A stretch of DNA of 33,662 nt from contig SWDG01000026.1 of NCBI GenBank assembly GCA_005116965.1, positions 1 to 33,662 on the forward strand, read 5' to 3'. Both the position numbers and the translations under genes were made by a program. Below the pieces are notes generated by a model, which saw only the letters and a program-made list of their open reading frames with translations, was not told the origin of the DNA and did not search any database. Source of the stretch: Nitrospira sp. (GTDB taxonomy: Bacteria > Nitrospirota > Nitrospiria > Nitrospirales > Nitrospiraceae). Below are positions 23,037 to 32,348 of the stretch, one piece after another. Numbering within the stretch: the stretch's first letter is position 1; every line of letters starts with the position of its first letter.

Positions 23037-24623
23037 GTGATTGCCGCCGTACGCCGATTAGCTGTTTCTCCGCTCCAACTTGCCGCCCTGGCCAGCGCGG
23101 CACTGGTCCTCTTGCCGTTAGGCTATGTCACCACCCTTGCCCTGTCAGCCGATCCTGCGATTTGGCATCGCCTCTGGACCACTCGTGTCCCTGAACTGCT
23201 GTGGAATACGGTTTCTTTGGCGGGTGCCGTGGCCTTGCTCACACTGATGCTTGGTGTCTCGACCGCCTGGATGGTAACGCGATTCGAATTCCCTGGCCGT
23301 CGGTTGTGGGAAGTCGGTCTTGTGCTGCCGCTCGCCATGCCGACGTACGTCTTGGCCTATGTATACAACTATCTCTTGGGATTCGGCGGTCCAGTTGAGC
23401 AACTCTGGCAGACGATCGCCGGACCTCAAGCCAGGATCTTCTCACCCCAAAGTTTCTGGGGCGTCACCTTGGTGATGGCGCTCGACACGTTCCCCTTCGT
23501 CTACTTGCTCACACGCAGTGCACTCCTCAGCTTTAACGTGTCGTTTGAAGAAGTCGCCCGCACATGTGGCGCGTCACCACTTCGGAGAATGCTGTTCGTC
23601 ACCCTTCCGATGCTCCGCCCATCGATCGTCGCCGGCGTCGCCCTTGTCATCCTGTACGTCGTTTCCGACTTCGGTGCCGTCTCTCTGCTGCGTTACCAAA
23701 CACTGACCTACGCCGTCTTTCAGCAAATGACCGGACGGTCCGACAACCAGGCCGCAAGTATCCTGAGCATCCTCTTAGTCATCCTGGCGCTCCTATTCTT
23801 GTTGACCGAACGATGGTTTCGTCGAAAGAGCCGGTTTTACCAGACCAGCGGGCGCTTTCGAGCGCCGCAACGCATCCAGTGCAAATGGTCGCACACGGCA
23901 GCGCTGACGACATGCTTGAGCACCGTGATTGGCTTGGCCTTCGGAATCCCTGTCTCTCTCCTGGTGACATGGAGCCTATCCCCGGAAGCCCAGGCGATTC
24001 TCGACGCCCGCTTCTTCAGCTTCGTCTGGAACAGCGCCCTGCTGTCGACCCTGGCCGCCACGGCCGGCGTCTTGGTTGGGCTGCCTCTCGCCTACCTCGC
24101 CAGCCGAAAACCAACCTGGCTCAATACTGGTTGTCTGCAAGCCGCTTACGCCGGCTATGTCCTGCCAGGACCGGTCGCTGCACTCGCGGTATTGGTCCTC
24201 TTTCTAAAAGTCCTGCCGTTCTTTTATGGTACGGTCATCGTGTTGATCGTCGCCTATGTCCTGCATTATCTCCCAGCTGGGCTCCAGTCGCTTGAATCAT
24301 CGATTCAACAAATTACGCCGAATCTTGAAGAAGTCGCCCGCACCCTGGGTCTGACCGTTCGGGAAACCTGGCGTCGCGTGACGCTGCCCCTCATTCGCAA
24401 CGGGGTTATCGTGGCGTGGGTCTTGATCTTTTTGCAGACGATGAAGGAGCTCCCGGCGACGTTGTTGTTGCGACCGGTGGGGTTTGACACCTTAGCGATC
24501 CGTGTCTGGCTGGAAGCGAGTGAAGAGTATTACCAACTGGCAGCCCCATCCGCCTTATTGATCGTGCTCGTTGGCCTACCGGCGCTCGTCTTGTTGCTAT
24601 CCCGTGATTGGCGGGCCGCATAA
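23037..24623 (+). CDS. fbpB: Fe(III) ABC transporter, fused double permease
   Basis: 528 residues, starting with GTG 15 bp after the fbpA stop. The protein has about 12 membrane helices in two homologous halves. Each half ends in an EAA coupling loop for the ATPase: EEVARTCGASPLRRMLFVTLP in the first and EEVARTLGLTVRETWRRVTLP in the second. This two-in-one permease is the FbpB/SfuB form. It would move Fe3+ across the inner membrane. Confidence 0.92.
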   Translation: MIAAVRRLAVSPLQLAALASAALVLLPLGYVTTLALSADPAIWHRLWTTRVPELLWNTVSLAGAVALLTLMLGVSTAWMVTRFEFPGRRLWEVGLVLPLAMPTYVLAYVYNYLLGFGGPVEQLWQTIAGPQARIFSPQSFWGVTLVMALDTFPFVYLLTRSALLSFNVSFEEVARTCGASPLRRMLFVTLPMLRPSIVAGVALVILYVVSDFGAVSLLRYQTLTYAVFQQMTGRSDNQAASILSILLVILALLFLLTERWFRRKSRFYQTSGRFRAPQRIQCKWSHTAALTTCLSTVIGLAFGIPVSLLVTWSLSPEAQAILDARFFSFVWNSALLSTLAATAGVLVGLPLAYLASRKPTWLNTGCLQAAYAGYVLPGPVAALAVLVLFLKVLPFFYGTVIVLIVAYVLHYLPAGLQSLESSIQQITPNLEEVARTLGLTVRETWRRVTLPLIRNGVIVAWVLIFLQTMKELPATLLLRPVGFDTLAIRVWLEASEEYYQLAAPSALLIVLVGLPALVLLLSRDWRAA

Positions 24624-24630
24624 CATCGCT

Positions 24631-25758
24631 ATGAATACGCCGTTGCACATGACACAAGTGGATGCCGACAGGCTCGAAGGTCAAGTCACCCTCAATGCAC
24701 CGGCCTCTTCCATCTTGGAACTCCGTTCTGTGTCCTGTGCCTATGATCCCAGCAGACCGGCGATCCGCGATATTTCATTTTCTGCACGAGAAGGCGAAAT
24801 CCTCTGTTTGCTCGGACCGTCCGGCTGTGGCAAGACAACCGTCCTACGAGCCATCGCCGGTTTTGAACCAGTCCGGTCCGGACACATATTTTTATCGGGC
24901 CAATTGGTTTCCTCTTCCTCAGGAACAATTCCAACGGAGGACCGCCGTGTCGGCATGGTCTTTCAGGAGTACGCCCTCTTTCCACACCTGCGCGTCGCCG
25001 AGAACATTGCCTTCGGGCTTCATCATCTGTCACGGGCGGAACGGACATGTCGGGTTCAAGAAATGCTGCGGCTGACCGGCCTCGAAGGGCTCGACCGACG
25101 CTACCCGCATGAGTTGTCGGGAGGGCAGCAGCAGCGAGTGGCGCTCTCCCGAGCGCTGGTGCAGAATCCTGTCTTGCTCCTCCTCGATGAGCCGTTCAGC
25201 AACCTTGACCCCGATATGGCGGGCCGTATGCGACAGGAAGTGCACGCCCTGTTACGCCGGATGAAAACCACGACCATTCTCGTGACGCATGATCATGATG
25301 AAGCCTTTGCCATGGCGGACCGTATCGCCGTCCTGAATCAGGGAGTCCTCGAACAGATGGATTCACCTGAGCTGATTTATCATGTCCCCGCCACACGGTT
25401 CGTGGCCGATTTTGTGGGCCAAGCCGACTTTGTCACCGGACAGATTCGACAAGGCATGGTGCATACCGAACTGGGAGAGTTCCCCGATACGCTCAACAGT
25501 ACTGAGGGAAGCGCGGTCGTCGTGATGATCCGCCCGGATGACATCCAGCTCATACCCAATAAATCAGCCGAACCTCGGGTTGTGGCCCGCCAGTTCAGAG
25601 GCTCTGAAAATCTCTATACGATCCAGCTCCCATCCGGGCAGATCATCCACAGCAGCGAAAGTTCAACCTGCGTGTACCAGGAAGGTACCGCCGTCGAACT
25701 CCGTGTCTCTGCCACGCACACGGTTCTCTTTCCCGCCCAACCATCTCCTCACTCCTAG
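24631..25758 (+). CDS. fbpC: Fe(III) ABC transporter, ATP-binding protein
   Basis: 375 residues from the ATG at 24631, 7 bp after the permease stop; the frame is open further up within fbpB, but that part overlaps real coding DNA. Walker A is GPSGCGKTT, the Q-loop VFQEYALFPHL, the signature LSGGQQQRVALSRAL, Walker B LLLLDEPFSNLD and the H-loop VTHDHDEA. The C-terminal 120 residues (VVVMIRPDDIQLI and onward) form a TOBE-type domain. It powers FbpB. Everything needed for ATP hydrolysis is present. Confidence 0.92.
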   Translation: MNTPLHMTQVDADRLEGQVTLNAPASSILELRSVSCAYDPSRPAIRDISFSAREGEILCLLGPSGCGKTTVLRAIAGFEPVRSGHIFLSGQLVSSSSGTIPTEDRRVGMVFQEYALFPHLRVAENIAFGLHHLSRAERTCRVQEMLRLTGLEGLDRRYPHELSGGQQQRVALSRALVQNPVLLLLDEPFSNLDPDMAGRMRQEVHALLRRMKTTTILVTHDHDEAFAMADRIAVLNQGVLEQMDSPELIYHVPATRFVADFVGQADFVTGQIRQGMVHTELGEFPDTLNSTEGSAVVVMIRPDDIQLIPNKSAEPRVVARQFRGSENLYTIQLPSGQIIHSSESSTCVYQEGTAVELRVSATHTVLFPAQPSPHS

Positions 25759-25882
25759 AGAAATAGGGACCGCCTCATGTATGTGCAAATTGACAGCTGC
25801 GCAGCGATCTGGCATGGATGGATCGATACTCCGGCTTCCAACCCACCGGACTCAACCCACGTCTCCCATATAAGGAGCCTCG

Positions 25883-26314
25883 ATGGACGCGTTGAAAGAC
25901 ATCATTGATTTCGGAGTCGTCGGCCTGTTGCTGGCCCTGAGCGTGTGGTCCGTGGCTATCGCCATCGAGCGCTGGCTCTTTTACCAGCGCATCAATCTCT
26001 CTCAGTTTTCAAACGTGCAACTGCTGGAAATCACGCTGACCAAACGCCTCGTGATTATTGGCACAGTGGCTGCTAACGCCCCATATATCGGCCTCCTGGG
26101 AACCGTTCTTGGTATAATGTTGACATTCCATACGATGGGAACGTCGGGGACGATGGCCGTGAGTACCATCATGATCGGCTTGAGCTTGGCGTTGAAAGCG
26201 ACCGCCATCGGACTTCTGGTCGCCATACCTTGTGTCGTGATGAATAACGTGCTGCGTCGTCGTGTGAGCGAACTCCTGACCGAGTATAGGACACAACATG
26301 GAACGGAACATTGA
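25883..26314 (+). CDS. exbB: ExbB-type proton channel subunit (short form)
   Basis: 143 residues, shorter than E. coli ExbB (about 244) and like the short ExbB of epsilonproteobacteria. Three membrane helices are seen: FGVVGLLLALSVWSVAIAIERWLFY, APYIGLLGTVLGIMLTFHTMG, and TIMIGLSLALKATAIGLLVAIPCVVMNN. These carry the MotA/TolQ/ExbB signature. TAAGGAG lies upstream of the ATG. With ExbD it uses the proton gradient to drive TonB. It follows fbpC after 124 bp, in which no gene is seen. Confidence 0.88.
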   Translation: MDALKDIIDFGVVGLLLALSVWSVAIAIERWLFYQRINLSQFSNVQLLEITLTKRLVIIGTVAANAPYIGLLGTVLGIMLTFHTMGTSGTMAVSTIMIGLSLALKATAIGLLVAIPCVVMNNVLRRRVSELLTEYRTQHGTEH

Positions 26315-26672
26315 TCAGATCAACGTGATCCCGCTCGTGGACGTGATGTTGGTCTTGCTCGTCATTGTATTGACCACCGCCACCTTCATCAGCACGGGAC
26401 AAATTCCCGTCAACCTGGCCAAGGCCAAGGAGGTGAGCGACCGGAAGGATGTCCCCATCGTGATTTCCTTGACGGCTGATGGAAGTCTATTCCTAAATGA
26501 CTCTCCGGTCCCTGATGGAAGCCTTCCCTCTGTTCTCAGCTCTCAGCCGCGTGAATCGGCTGTGGTCGTGCGAGCCGACAAAGTCACCCTGCTCGAGAAA
26601 TTCGTGTCCCTCGTCGACGAGATTCGCGGCTTAGGATTTCAGCAAGTCAGTCTGGAGGTCATCCGCCTGTGA
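26298..26672 (+). CDS. exbD: ExbD-type subunit
   Basis: 124 residues; its start lies 17 bp inside exbB. The N-terminus INVIPLVDVMLVLLVIVLTTATFI contains the membrane helix with the essential Asp (in LVDVML) for proton coupling. The periplasmic part ends FVSLVDEIRGLGFQQVSLEVI, as in the ExbD/TolR family. ExbD works with ExbB and TonB. Confidence 0.9.
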   Translation: MERNIDQINVIPLVDVMLVLLVIVLTTATFISTGQIPVNLAKAKEVSDRKDVPIVISLTADGSLFLNDSPVPDGSLPSVLSSQPRESAVVVRADKVTLLEKFVSLVDEIRGLGFQQVSLEVIRL

Positions 26673-27550
26673 TGGGGAAATCCATGACGCGCTCAGGCGG
26701 TCAGACTGGCCCTCTGGCGGCAAGTTGGTTGGTATCCTGCCTACTACACGGAGGCCTAGCCGTGGCAGCGATCTTTTTTGTCCAACGTATGCAGCTGGCA
26801 CCACAGGCTGACCCGTTCCAGTGGGATGTGGCGATGGTTGCGCCGCTCTCATCCTTACCAGGGGTCACGTCGAGATCTGGAGCAATGGCGCCGCCAAGTC
26901 CGACGCGTCAGCCACACACTCCGTCAGTGAGCGATGAGTCTCTCGCAGGGAAACAGATTCACCAAAGAACGATACCGGTGACTCCGCCGGCACCGGCACC
27001 CATCGCTGAAGTCAGTTCAGAATCCCATCAGGAGCAGGTTCCCCCTGACTCGGTACCTTCTGCAGCAACTCTCCCAACACCTCACGTTGCGCGGCAAGAC
27101 CTGTCGAGTCCATCGGCTGACCTGGTGATGCCTGCTCACGAAAGTTCGACAGCTCCACTTGAATCCCAGGTGGCCAAGGATTCTCCACTCGACTCCTCAT
27201 CTTCGGTGATGGCCTCCTCGGCACCATCCAATCAACTCAGGCCAACCAAGGCCGACTACGGATGGCTGGCGGAGCTCATGGCACAGTGGATCGAAGATCT
27301 CGATAAGCGATACCCGATAACATTACGAACGGAGGGTATTCAGGGGAAAGTGACGCTGACTGCGATGCTACATGAAGACGGACTCTTGAGTGATGTACGT
27401 GTCGTAAAGAGCTCAGGCAATCCTACGCTTGATCAAGTTGCCTTGGAAGATGTGAGAAGCGGCCCTCCTATCAAGCTCTCTCGCCCACTTGAACGGCGCC
27501 AAATGCCAGTAAAGTTTTCGATTAGCTATGATCTCAAGATGGCGCGGTAG
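26672..27550 (+). CDS. tonB: TonB energy transducer
   Basis: 292 residues from an ATG that shares its A with the exbD stop (TGATG). One N-terminal membrane helix (about 15-37, LAASWLVSCLLHGGLAVAAIFF) is followed by a long Pro/Ser-rich spacer across the periplasm (about 60-185). The C-terminal TonB domain (about 215-292) includes GIQGKVTLTAMLHEDGLLSDVRVVKSSGNPTLDQVALE. It would link the ExbBD motor to outer-membrane siderophore receptors. No TonB-dependent receptor gene is in the window. Confidence 0.88.
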   Translation: MGKSMTRSGGQTGPLAASWLVSCLLHGGLAVAAIFFVQRMQLAPQADPFQWDVAMVAPLSSLPGVTSRSGAMAPPSPTRQPHTPSVSDESLAGKQIHQRTIPVTPPAPAPIAEVSSESHQEQVPPDSVPSAATLPTPHVARQDLSSPSADLVMPAHESSTAPLESQVAKDSPLDSSSSVMASSAPSNQLRPTKADYGWLAELMAQWIEDLDKRYPITLRTEGIQGKVTLTAMLHEDGLLSDVRVVKSSGNPTLDQVALEDVRSGPPIKLSRPLERRQMPVKFSISYDLKMAR

Positions 27551-27564
27551 TCCTCCTCGGCACC

Positions 27565-28590
27565 TCATGGCGCGTGCAGCCGACCTCGGAGTCCGGATGA
27601 GACCGTGATCGTGCCCTCCTGGTCGATGATAATCGCCTCAACCCCCGGCAAGCGCTCCACCAACGCCATCCCCTGTTCGGGTCCTAACACAAAAATCCCT
27701 GTATCCAATCCGTCGGCGACTGTGCCTTCCTTGGCAATGACCGTGACGCTCTGACACGTTCGTGCTGGTTGTAACGTGTGCGGGTCCAAGATGTGATGAT
27801 ACCGAACTCCATCCCGTTCGAAAAACCGTTCGTAATCACCCGCTGTCGAAACGGCTTCATCGTTCAGATCGATCATGGCAATCAACTCTTCCTCCCGACG
27901 TGGATGCTTGATACCAACCGGAAACCCCTTTCCGTCCGGCAGGACACCGAACGCTTTGATGTCTCCTGATAGCGCAACCACCCCGCCCATCACTCCCACT
28001 CGTTTCATCTCCGCCACCGCCCGATCGGCTGCGTATCCCTTCCCAATCCCACCAACATCGATACGCATTCCCGTATGCGGCAGATAAATAGTCCGCGCTT
28101 CTTTATTGACTTGAATGCGTGTCCAATCGACGAGAGGCTTCAATTGTTGCAACTCCCTCTCATCGGGGATGCGCTGGCGTTCGATTACACTCCAGGCTTC
28201 GATGGCAGGACCGAGTGCAATATTGAACCCACCCAGAGTCAGGCGCCCTAGCTCCAGAGATCGAGTGACCAGTTCAAGCGTCTCAGAGCTCACCTGGACA
28301 GGCCGACGGCCGGCCTCTTGATTCACCCGTGACAGTTCGCTGTCAGAACGCCAGGTACTCAGTAACTGTTCGAGTCGCTTAATCTCATCGAATGCGACCT
28401 GCATCGCCCGGTTGCCCACATCTTGGTCTGGCGACACAGCCGTGATCGTAACCAGGGTCCCCATATGCATTTGAGTACGCTTTACGACGATGGGCAGGGG
28501 GGAGGGTGACACCTCGGCGCAACTCGCGAAGGATGCCAGCGCAAGACCGGCTATCGCTATGACCCTAGCGTTTAGAAGGAGAGACTTCAT
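27565..28590 (-). CDS. apbE: FAD:protein FMN transferase
   Basis: 341 residues with an N-terminal export signal ending SFASC, a probable lipoprotein site. Typical ApbE stretches are MHMGTLVTITAV, LEQLLSTWRSDSELSRVN, GFNIALGPAIEAW, RIDVGGIGKGYAADRAVAEM and the C-terminal HHILDPHTLQPA plus TVADGLDTGIFVLG, which supply the Mg2+ and FAD sites. The enzyme attaches FMN covalently to Thr in extracytoplasmic flavoproteins such as NqrB/NqrC and RnfD/RnfG; none of these is in the window. The gene is convergent to tonB with 14 bp between. The IS30 element begins 66 bp upstream of its start. Confidence 0.92.
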   Translation of the reverse strand: MKSLLLNARVIAIAGLALASFASCAEVSPSPLPIVVKRTQMHMGTLVTITAVSPDQDVGNRAMQVAFDEIKRLEQLLSTWRSDSELSRVNQEAGRRPVQVSSETLELVTRSLELGRLTLGGFNIALGPAIEAWSVIERQRIPDERELQQLKPLVDWTRIQVNKEARTIYLPHTGMRIDVGGIGKGYAADRAVAEMKRVGVMGGVVALSGDIKAFGVLPDGKGFPVGIKHPRREEELIAMIDLNDEAVSTAGDYERFFERDGVRYHHILDPHTLQPARTCQSVTVIAKEGTVADGLDTGIFVLGPEQGMALVERLPGVEAIIIDQEGTITVSSGLRGRLHAP

Positions 28591-28656
28591 CGCCAGATTA
28601 TTCTCACCCCCAATGCCAATGAACTATTCTGGGACATCGCAGAATACACATCACTT

Positions 28657-29780
28657 GGCGCGCTCAAACACCAAGTGCAACATATTTGGGAGAATATGTT
28701 GCATGGGAAAGATCTATACACAGTTGAGTCTTCAGGAACGAACGATGATCCACACGCAACTGGAGATGGGCCTCACGCCAGCGGCAATTGCCAGGGGGCT
28801 GAATCGTTCGGCCTCGACGCTGTCGCGTGAACTCCGTCGCAACGGCTGGACTCGCCCGACGCCACACCGCAGTCCCGGACGACCTCCCATCGCGGGTGGC
28901 TACCGGGCCGCAGCGGCCCAGACGCGCGCCCACGCCTGTACGGTCACCCCGCGTGTAGTGCGCCGCTTGCGGCCCGGCACCGCCTTGTGGGAGCAGGTGA
29001 CCCGCTACCTGAAGGCCGGCTACTCGCCCGAGCAGGTTGCTGGTACACTGGCGGTCGTGCATCCTGATACGCCCTCGCTGCAGGTGTCTCACGAAACGAT
29101 CTACACCGCCATCTATGCCATGCCCCGAGGCGCCTTGCGGACGGACGTGATCGGCTGGTTGCGCTTTGGCCATGCCAAACGGCGCCCCCGCGCGCGAGGC
29201 GAAGACCGGCGGGGACGGATTCCTCACATGGTCAGCATTCATGCCCGACCGCCTGAGGTGGAAGAACGGCTGATACCGGGGCACTGGGAAGGCGATCTCA
29301 TCAAGGGGGCGCAGAACCGCTCGGCCGTTGGGACGCTGGTGGAGCGCACGACCTTGTTCACGGTGCTGTCCAGGATGGACAATGCCAGTACCGAAGCGGC
29401 GGTGAGCGGATTCAGTCACGTGCTGAATCGGATCGAGGCGCAACGGCGCCTGTCGCTGACGTACGATCAGGGCCGGGAAATGGCGGCGCATCAACGGCTG
29501 ACGGACGCCACTGGGGTGACGGTCTACTTCGCCGATCCGCACAGTCCCTGGCAGCGTGGCCTCAACGAGAACACCAACGGCCTGCTGCGGCAGTATCTGC
29601 CCAAGGGCCGCGACTTGAGCGGCTTCACCCAGGAAGAGCTGGACGCGATAGCCTGGAAGTTGAACACCCGGCCACGCAAGTCGCTGGGCTTCAAGTGTCC
29701 CGCAGAGTTGTTCACCCCGGATGCGTTCGATTTCAGGCAGCATCATGCTGCGCTTTTTGCACTTGGTCATTGAAACCGCC
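28657..29780 (+). mobile_element. IS30-family insertion sequence
   Basis: Approximate ends are the inverted repeats at 28657-28680 and 29757-29780, which agree at 19 of 24 positions; the inner ACCAAGTGCAA is identical. The transposase stop codon lies inside the right repeat. I cannot see a clear target duplication, so the outer ends may be off by a few bases. The element lies between apbE and the flagellar operon and touches neither coding region. Confidence 0.8.
28703..29773 (+). CDS. IS30-family transposase
   Basis: 356 residues from the ATG at 28703; the frame stays open upstream through the apbE promoter, but the family begins at YTQLSLQERTMIHTQLEMG. An HTH domain (PAAIARGLNRSASTLSRELRRNG) is followed by a DDE core: GHWEGDLIKG (first Asp), SLTYDQGREMA (second Asp) and PWQRGLNENTNGLLRQYLPKG (Glu). 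The ending NTRPRKSLGFKCPAELF is an IS30 hallmark. The frame is intact. Confidence 0.94.
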   Translation: MGKIYTQLSLQERTMIHTQLEMGLTPAAIARGLNRSASTLSRELRRNGWTRPTPHRSPGRPPIAGGYRAAAAQTRAHACTVTPRVVRRLRPGTALWEQVTRYLKAGYSPEQVAGTLAVVHPDTPSLQVSHETIYTAIYAMPRGALRTDVIGWLRFGHAKRRPRARGEDRRGRIPHMVSIHARPPEVEERLIPGHWEGDLIKGAQNRSAVGTLVERTTLFTVLSRMDNASTEAAVSGFSHVLNRIEAQRRLSLTYDQGREMAAHQRLTDATGVTVYFADPHSPWQRGLNENTNGLLRQYLPKGRDLSGFTQEELDAIAWKLNTRPRKSLGFKCPAELFTPDAFDFRQHHAALFALGH

Positions 29781-29857
29781 GAAAATATTAGCAACCTAAA
29801 CCCAGAGAGGACTCGCTGCCTGTCAGATAAAGTGTTGATCTATACATCTGAATAGTT

Positions 29858-30607
29858 CTACGGCGTCTGTGTCAACAACTGCTCGGTGAGTTTCGCCGCC
29901 CGGTCAGCTTTGACTTGCGCGAGAATCGCGCCGGCCGTCTTTGCTTTCACCATTTTGAGGATTTCAATGGCTTTCCGATCCGGCATATGTTCGAGACGCA
30001 AGGCGGCGTCCTCAGACGGCATGGATTCGTAGATTTTGGCGAGCTGTGTCCGTTGTTCCTGCGTCGAACGGTCTTTCCCTGCAAAGGCCTTGGCCTGTTG
30101 AGGCGCGTCCTTGGCCTGCGCGTTCTGAATCTTCTTTTCCAAGGCTTCGTTCTGGTCCAAGAGCTCCTCAATCTGGCCCCTTACAATCATGAGTCGTTCT
30201 TCATTCTGACGAAGCGCCTGCTCGCGCCGATCAAGATCGCGCTTTCTTTGATCCAGCATGTCGAGCACTTCGCGAGGAACATCAATCGCCGGACCCTGGA
30301 CCGTTGGTGGAGCCAATAGCTTGGCATCGGCATCAGACTCTGCTCCAGCACTCTCTGCCTCCTTCGCTTCCGGTGACATGCTCTGCTTTAGCCCACCCGT
30401 CGTCGCCATCTGTGTTCTATCCTTCGGTTCTGAGGAGGCTTGTCCCAATTGCACCATGATCCAGAAGAGAACGGTCGAACCGACGATGCCAGCAACCATC
30501 GTCAACAATTGGGAATGCGGGTTCTTTCTCGGCTCCATGCTCGAGATACGCCCAAGGCGGTCAAGACCAAGACGATCTCCCCAACCCCTGATGGGTCCTG
30601 TCCTCAT
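29858..30607 (-). CDS. MotE-like flagellar protein (MgtE-N-like domain)
   Basis: 249 residues; its ATG overlaps the fliJ stop (ATGA) with GAGAGAG upstream. One membrane helix lies at about 34-54 (LLTMVAGIVGSTVLFWIMVQL). A charged coiled coil follows at about 110-165 (VLDMLDQRKRDLDRREQALRQ and onward). At the C-terminus IYESMPSEDAALRLEHMPDRKAIEILKMVKAKTAGAILAQV matches the MgtE N-terminal-like repeats of MotE-type flagellar proteins. Its place after fliJ supports a periplasmic, flagellum-related role, perhaps stabilising motor or stator parts; the detail is unknown. Confidence 0.75.
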   Translation of the reverse strand: MRTGPIRGWGDRLGLDRLGRISSMEPRKNPHSQLLTMVAGIVGSTVLFWIMVQLGQASSEPKDRTQMATTGGLKQSMSPEAKEAESAGAESDADAKLLAPPTVQGPAIDVPREVLDMLDQRKRDLDRREQALRQNEERLMIVRGQIEELLDQNEALEKKIQNAQAKDAPQQAKAFAGKDRSTQEQRTQLAKIYESMPSEDAALRLEHMPDRKAIEILKMVKAKTAGAILAQVKADRAAKLTEQLLTQTP

Positions 30608-31044
30608 GAGTGGCTCTCTCGTCGAGTGGAGTGCCGGCGGCTCGCAACCTCATCCATCGCCCGCTGTTCCTGACGCGCCGCGTCGGCACGTTGCGCGTCA
30701 CGGCGTTTGTCGGCAACCAGATCAAGCAGCTTGCGCTCCTGGCTGGCTTCAACGAGCAACGCCTTGGTACGCTGCCACGCCTCGACGGCTTGGTCGATCT
30801 CTCGACGCACTCGGCGCAGCCCTGCTTCCTGCGAATCCATACGCCCCTGCCATTCCAACCACGCCTCTATCGTCAGCCCTTGCACAAATTGTTGGTCGTA
30901 GGTAACGACATCCCGCTGCATTGTGACTGCAAGGTCCTGATACTGCTCCTCGCTCTGAGTCAACGTATGGGTGATCTGTGCCAACTCCATCATCAATGCC
31001 TCTACGGTCTGAGCACGCAGCTTCCGCAATGATTCAAAGCTCAT
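30604..31044 (-). CDS. fliJ: Flagellar export protein FliJ
   Basis: 146 residues of almost continuous coiled coil (FESLRKLRAQTVEALMMELAQ through AARQEQRAMDEVASRRHS), as expected for FliJ, the chaperone-like stalk of the flagellar export ATPase. It has little sequence signature, so position is the main support: its start overlaps the fliI stop (ATGA), and its stop overlaps the MotE-like start. Confidence 0.8.
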   Translation of the reverse strand: MSFESLRKLRAQTVEALMMELAQITHTLTQSEEQYQDLAVTMQRDVVTYDQQFVQGLTIEAWLEWQGRMDSQEAGLRRVRREIDQAVEAWQRTKALLVEASQERKLLDLVADKRRDAQRADAARQEQRAMDEVASRRHSTRRESHS

Positions 31045-32348
31045 GCTGCCTGCTGGGCCAGTGCCTCAAGTTGCTGTACTGACGAGGACATGCCGGCCGG
31101 CTGGTCGATGTCTTGCCGCAAATACGCATTGATCGCATCCTGCGCTTGAACGGCACGGTCGAGCGCCGCGTTCATCCCTGGCTTATAGGCTCCCAGTACA
31201 ACCAGGTCCTCCGATTGACGATACCGGGCCACCAACTCGACAAGCTTCTTGGAAGCGTCATAGTGTGGTCGCCCGACAATATCCCGCATCACACGGCTGG
31301 TACTCTGGAGGAGATCGATCGCCGGAAAGTGATTGCGAGCGGCCAATGTACGAGATAGGACGATATGACCATCCAAGATCGAGCGAACGGTATCGGCGAT
31401 GGGATCAGTAAGATCATCACCATCGACCAGTACGGTATACAGTCCGGTAATGGTTCCTGGACCTGGCCCCGTCCCGACACGCTCCAGTAGCTTCGGCAAA
31501 AGCGTAAACACGGAGGGGGTATAGCCTTTAGTCGTCGGAGGCTCCCCGATCGCCAACCCCACCTCTCTTTGGCTATAAGCCAACCGCGTCAGTGAGTCCA
31601 TCAACAACAACACTTGTTTCCCGGCATCACGGAAATATTCCGCAATGGTCGTCGCCACCAACGCCGCGCGCAGGCGAATGAGCGGGGCTTGGTCAGACGT
31701 CGCCACTACCACCACCGAACGTCCGAGTGCTTCAGCACCCAGGTCGCGTTCCAGAAATTCGTTGACCTCACGGCCTCGCTCTCCGATGAGCGCGATGACA
31801 TTGACATCCGCTTTCGTGTATCGGCTGATCATCCCCAAGAGCACACTCTTGCCAACCCCGGAACCTGAAAAGATGCCCATCTTCTGTCCACGTCCACACG
31901 TAAGAAACCCGTTGATGGCGCGAACGCCGAGATCAAGCGGAGCGCGTAGACGAGCGCGTTGTAACGGGTTTGGTGCGCTAGCATACAGTGGATATCGCTC
32001 CGTGGCCGTCAGCGGGCCTTTGCCATCCATTGGATTGCCGCAGCCGTCGAGCACCCTTCCCAATAAGCCTGGTCCGACCGCAAGATTGGCCACTTGACCG
32101 GACATGGTAATTCGACTTCCAGGCCCGATCCCGTGCATATCCCCCAGCGGCATCAAGAGAACACGATCTCCCCGAAATCCCACAACCTCCGCAGCGATCG
32201 GCCCTCCAGCCACCTCCCGCGTAATGCGGCAGAGCTCTCCGACCGTCGTCATCGGCCCATACCCTTCCACAACGATCCCAACTGCTTGCGCCACCCTTCC
32301 GGAGACTTCGATGGGGTCGACGCGCTCGATCAGCTGGCTAAGACTCAT
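31041..32348 (-). CDS. fliI: Flagellum-specific export ATPase FliI
   Basis: 435 residues. Walker A is GSGVGKS in GIFSGSGVGKSVLLGM. Walker B is VLLLMDSLTRLAYSQREV, followed by GLAIGEPPTTKGYTPSVFTLLPKLLERVG, the T3SS ATPase signature. The N-terminal beta-barrel and the C-terminal helical part (HYDASKKLVELVARY) are present. The hexamer energises type III export of flagellar subunits together with FliH and FliJ. It overlaps fliH by 11 bp and fliJ by 4 bp. Confidence 0.95.
   Translation of the reverse strand: MSLSQLIERVDPIEVSGRVAQAVGIVVEGYGPMTTVGELCRITREVAGGPIAAEVVGFRGDRVLLMPLGDMHGIGPGSRITMSGQVANLAVGPGLLGRVLDGCGNPMDGKGPLTATERYPLYASAPNPLQRARLRAPLDLGVRAINGFLTCGRGQKMGIFSGSGVGKSVLLGMISRYTKADVNVIALIGERGREVNEFLERDLGAEALGRSVVVVATSDQAPLIRLRAALVATTIAEYFRDAGKQVLLLMDSLTRLAYSQREVGLAIGEPPTTKGYTPSVFTLLPKLLERVGTGPGPGTITGLYTVLVDGDDLTDPIADTVRSILDGHIVLSRTLAARNHFPAIDLLQSTSRVMRDIVGRPHYDASKKLVELVARYRQSEDLVVLGAYKPGMNAALDRAVQAQDAINAYLRQDIDQPAGMSSSVQQLEALAQQAA

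Noticed and set aside
23564-24295. 243-residue plus-strand frame inside fbpB
   Set aside because: A shadow of the GC-rich permease gene; no family match and no start signal.
28664-29794. 376-residue minus-strand frame opposite the IS30 transposase
   Set aside because: Long antisense frames are common opposite GC-rich transposase genes; the plus-strand frame has all IS30 motifs.
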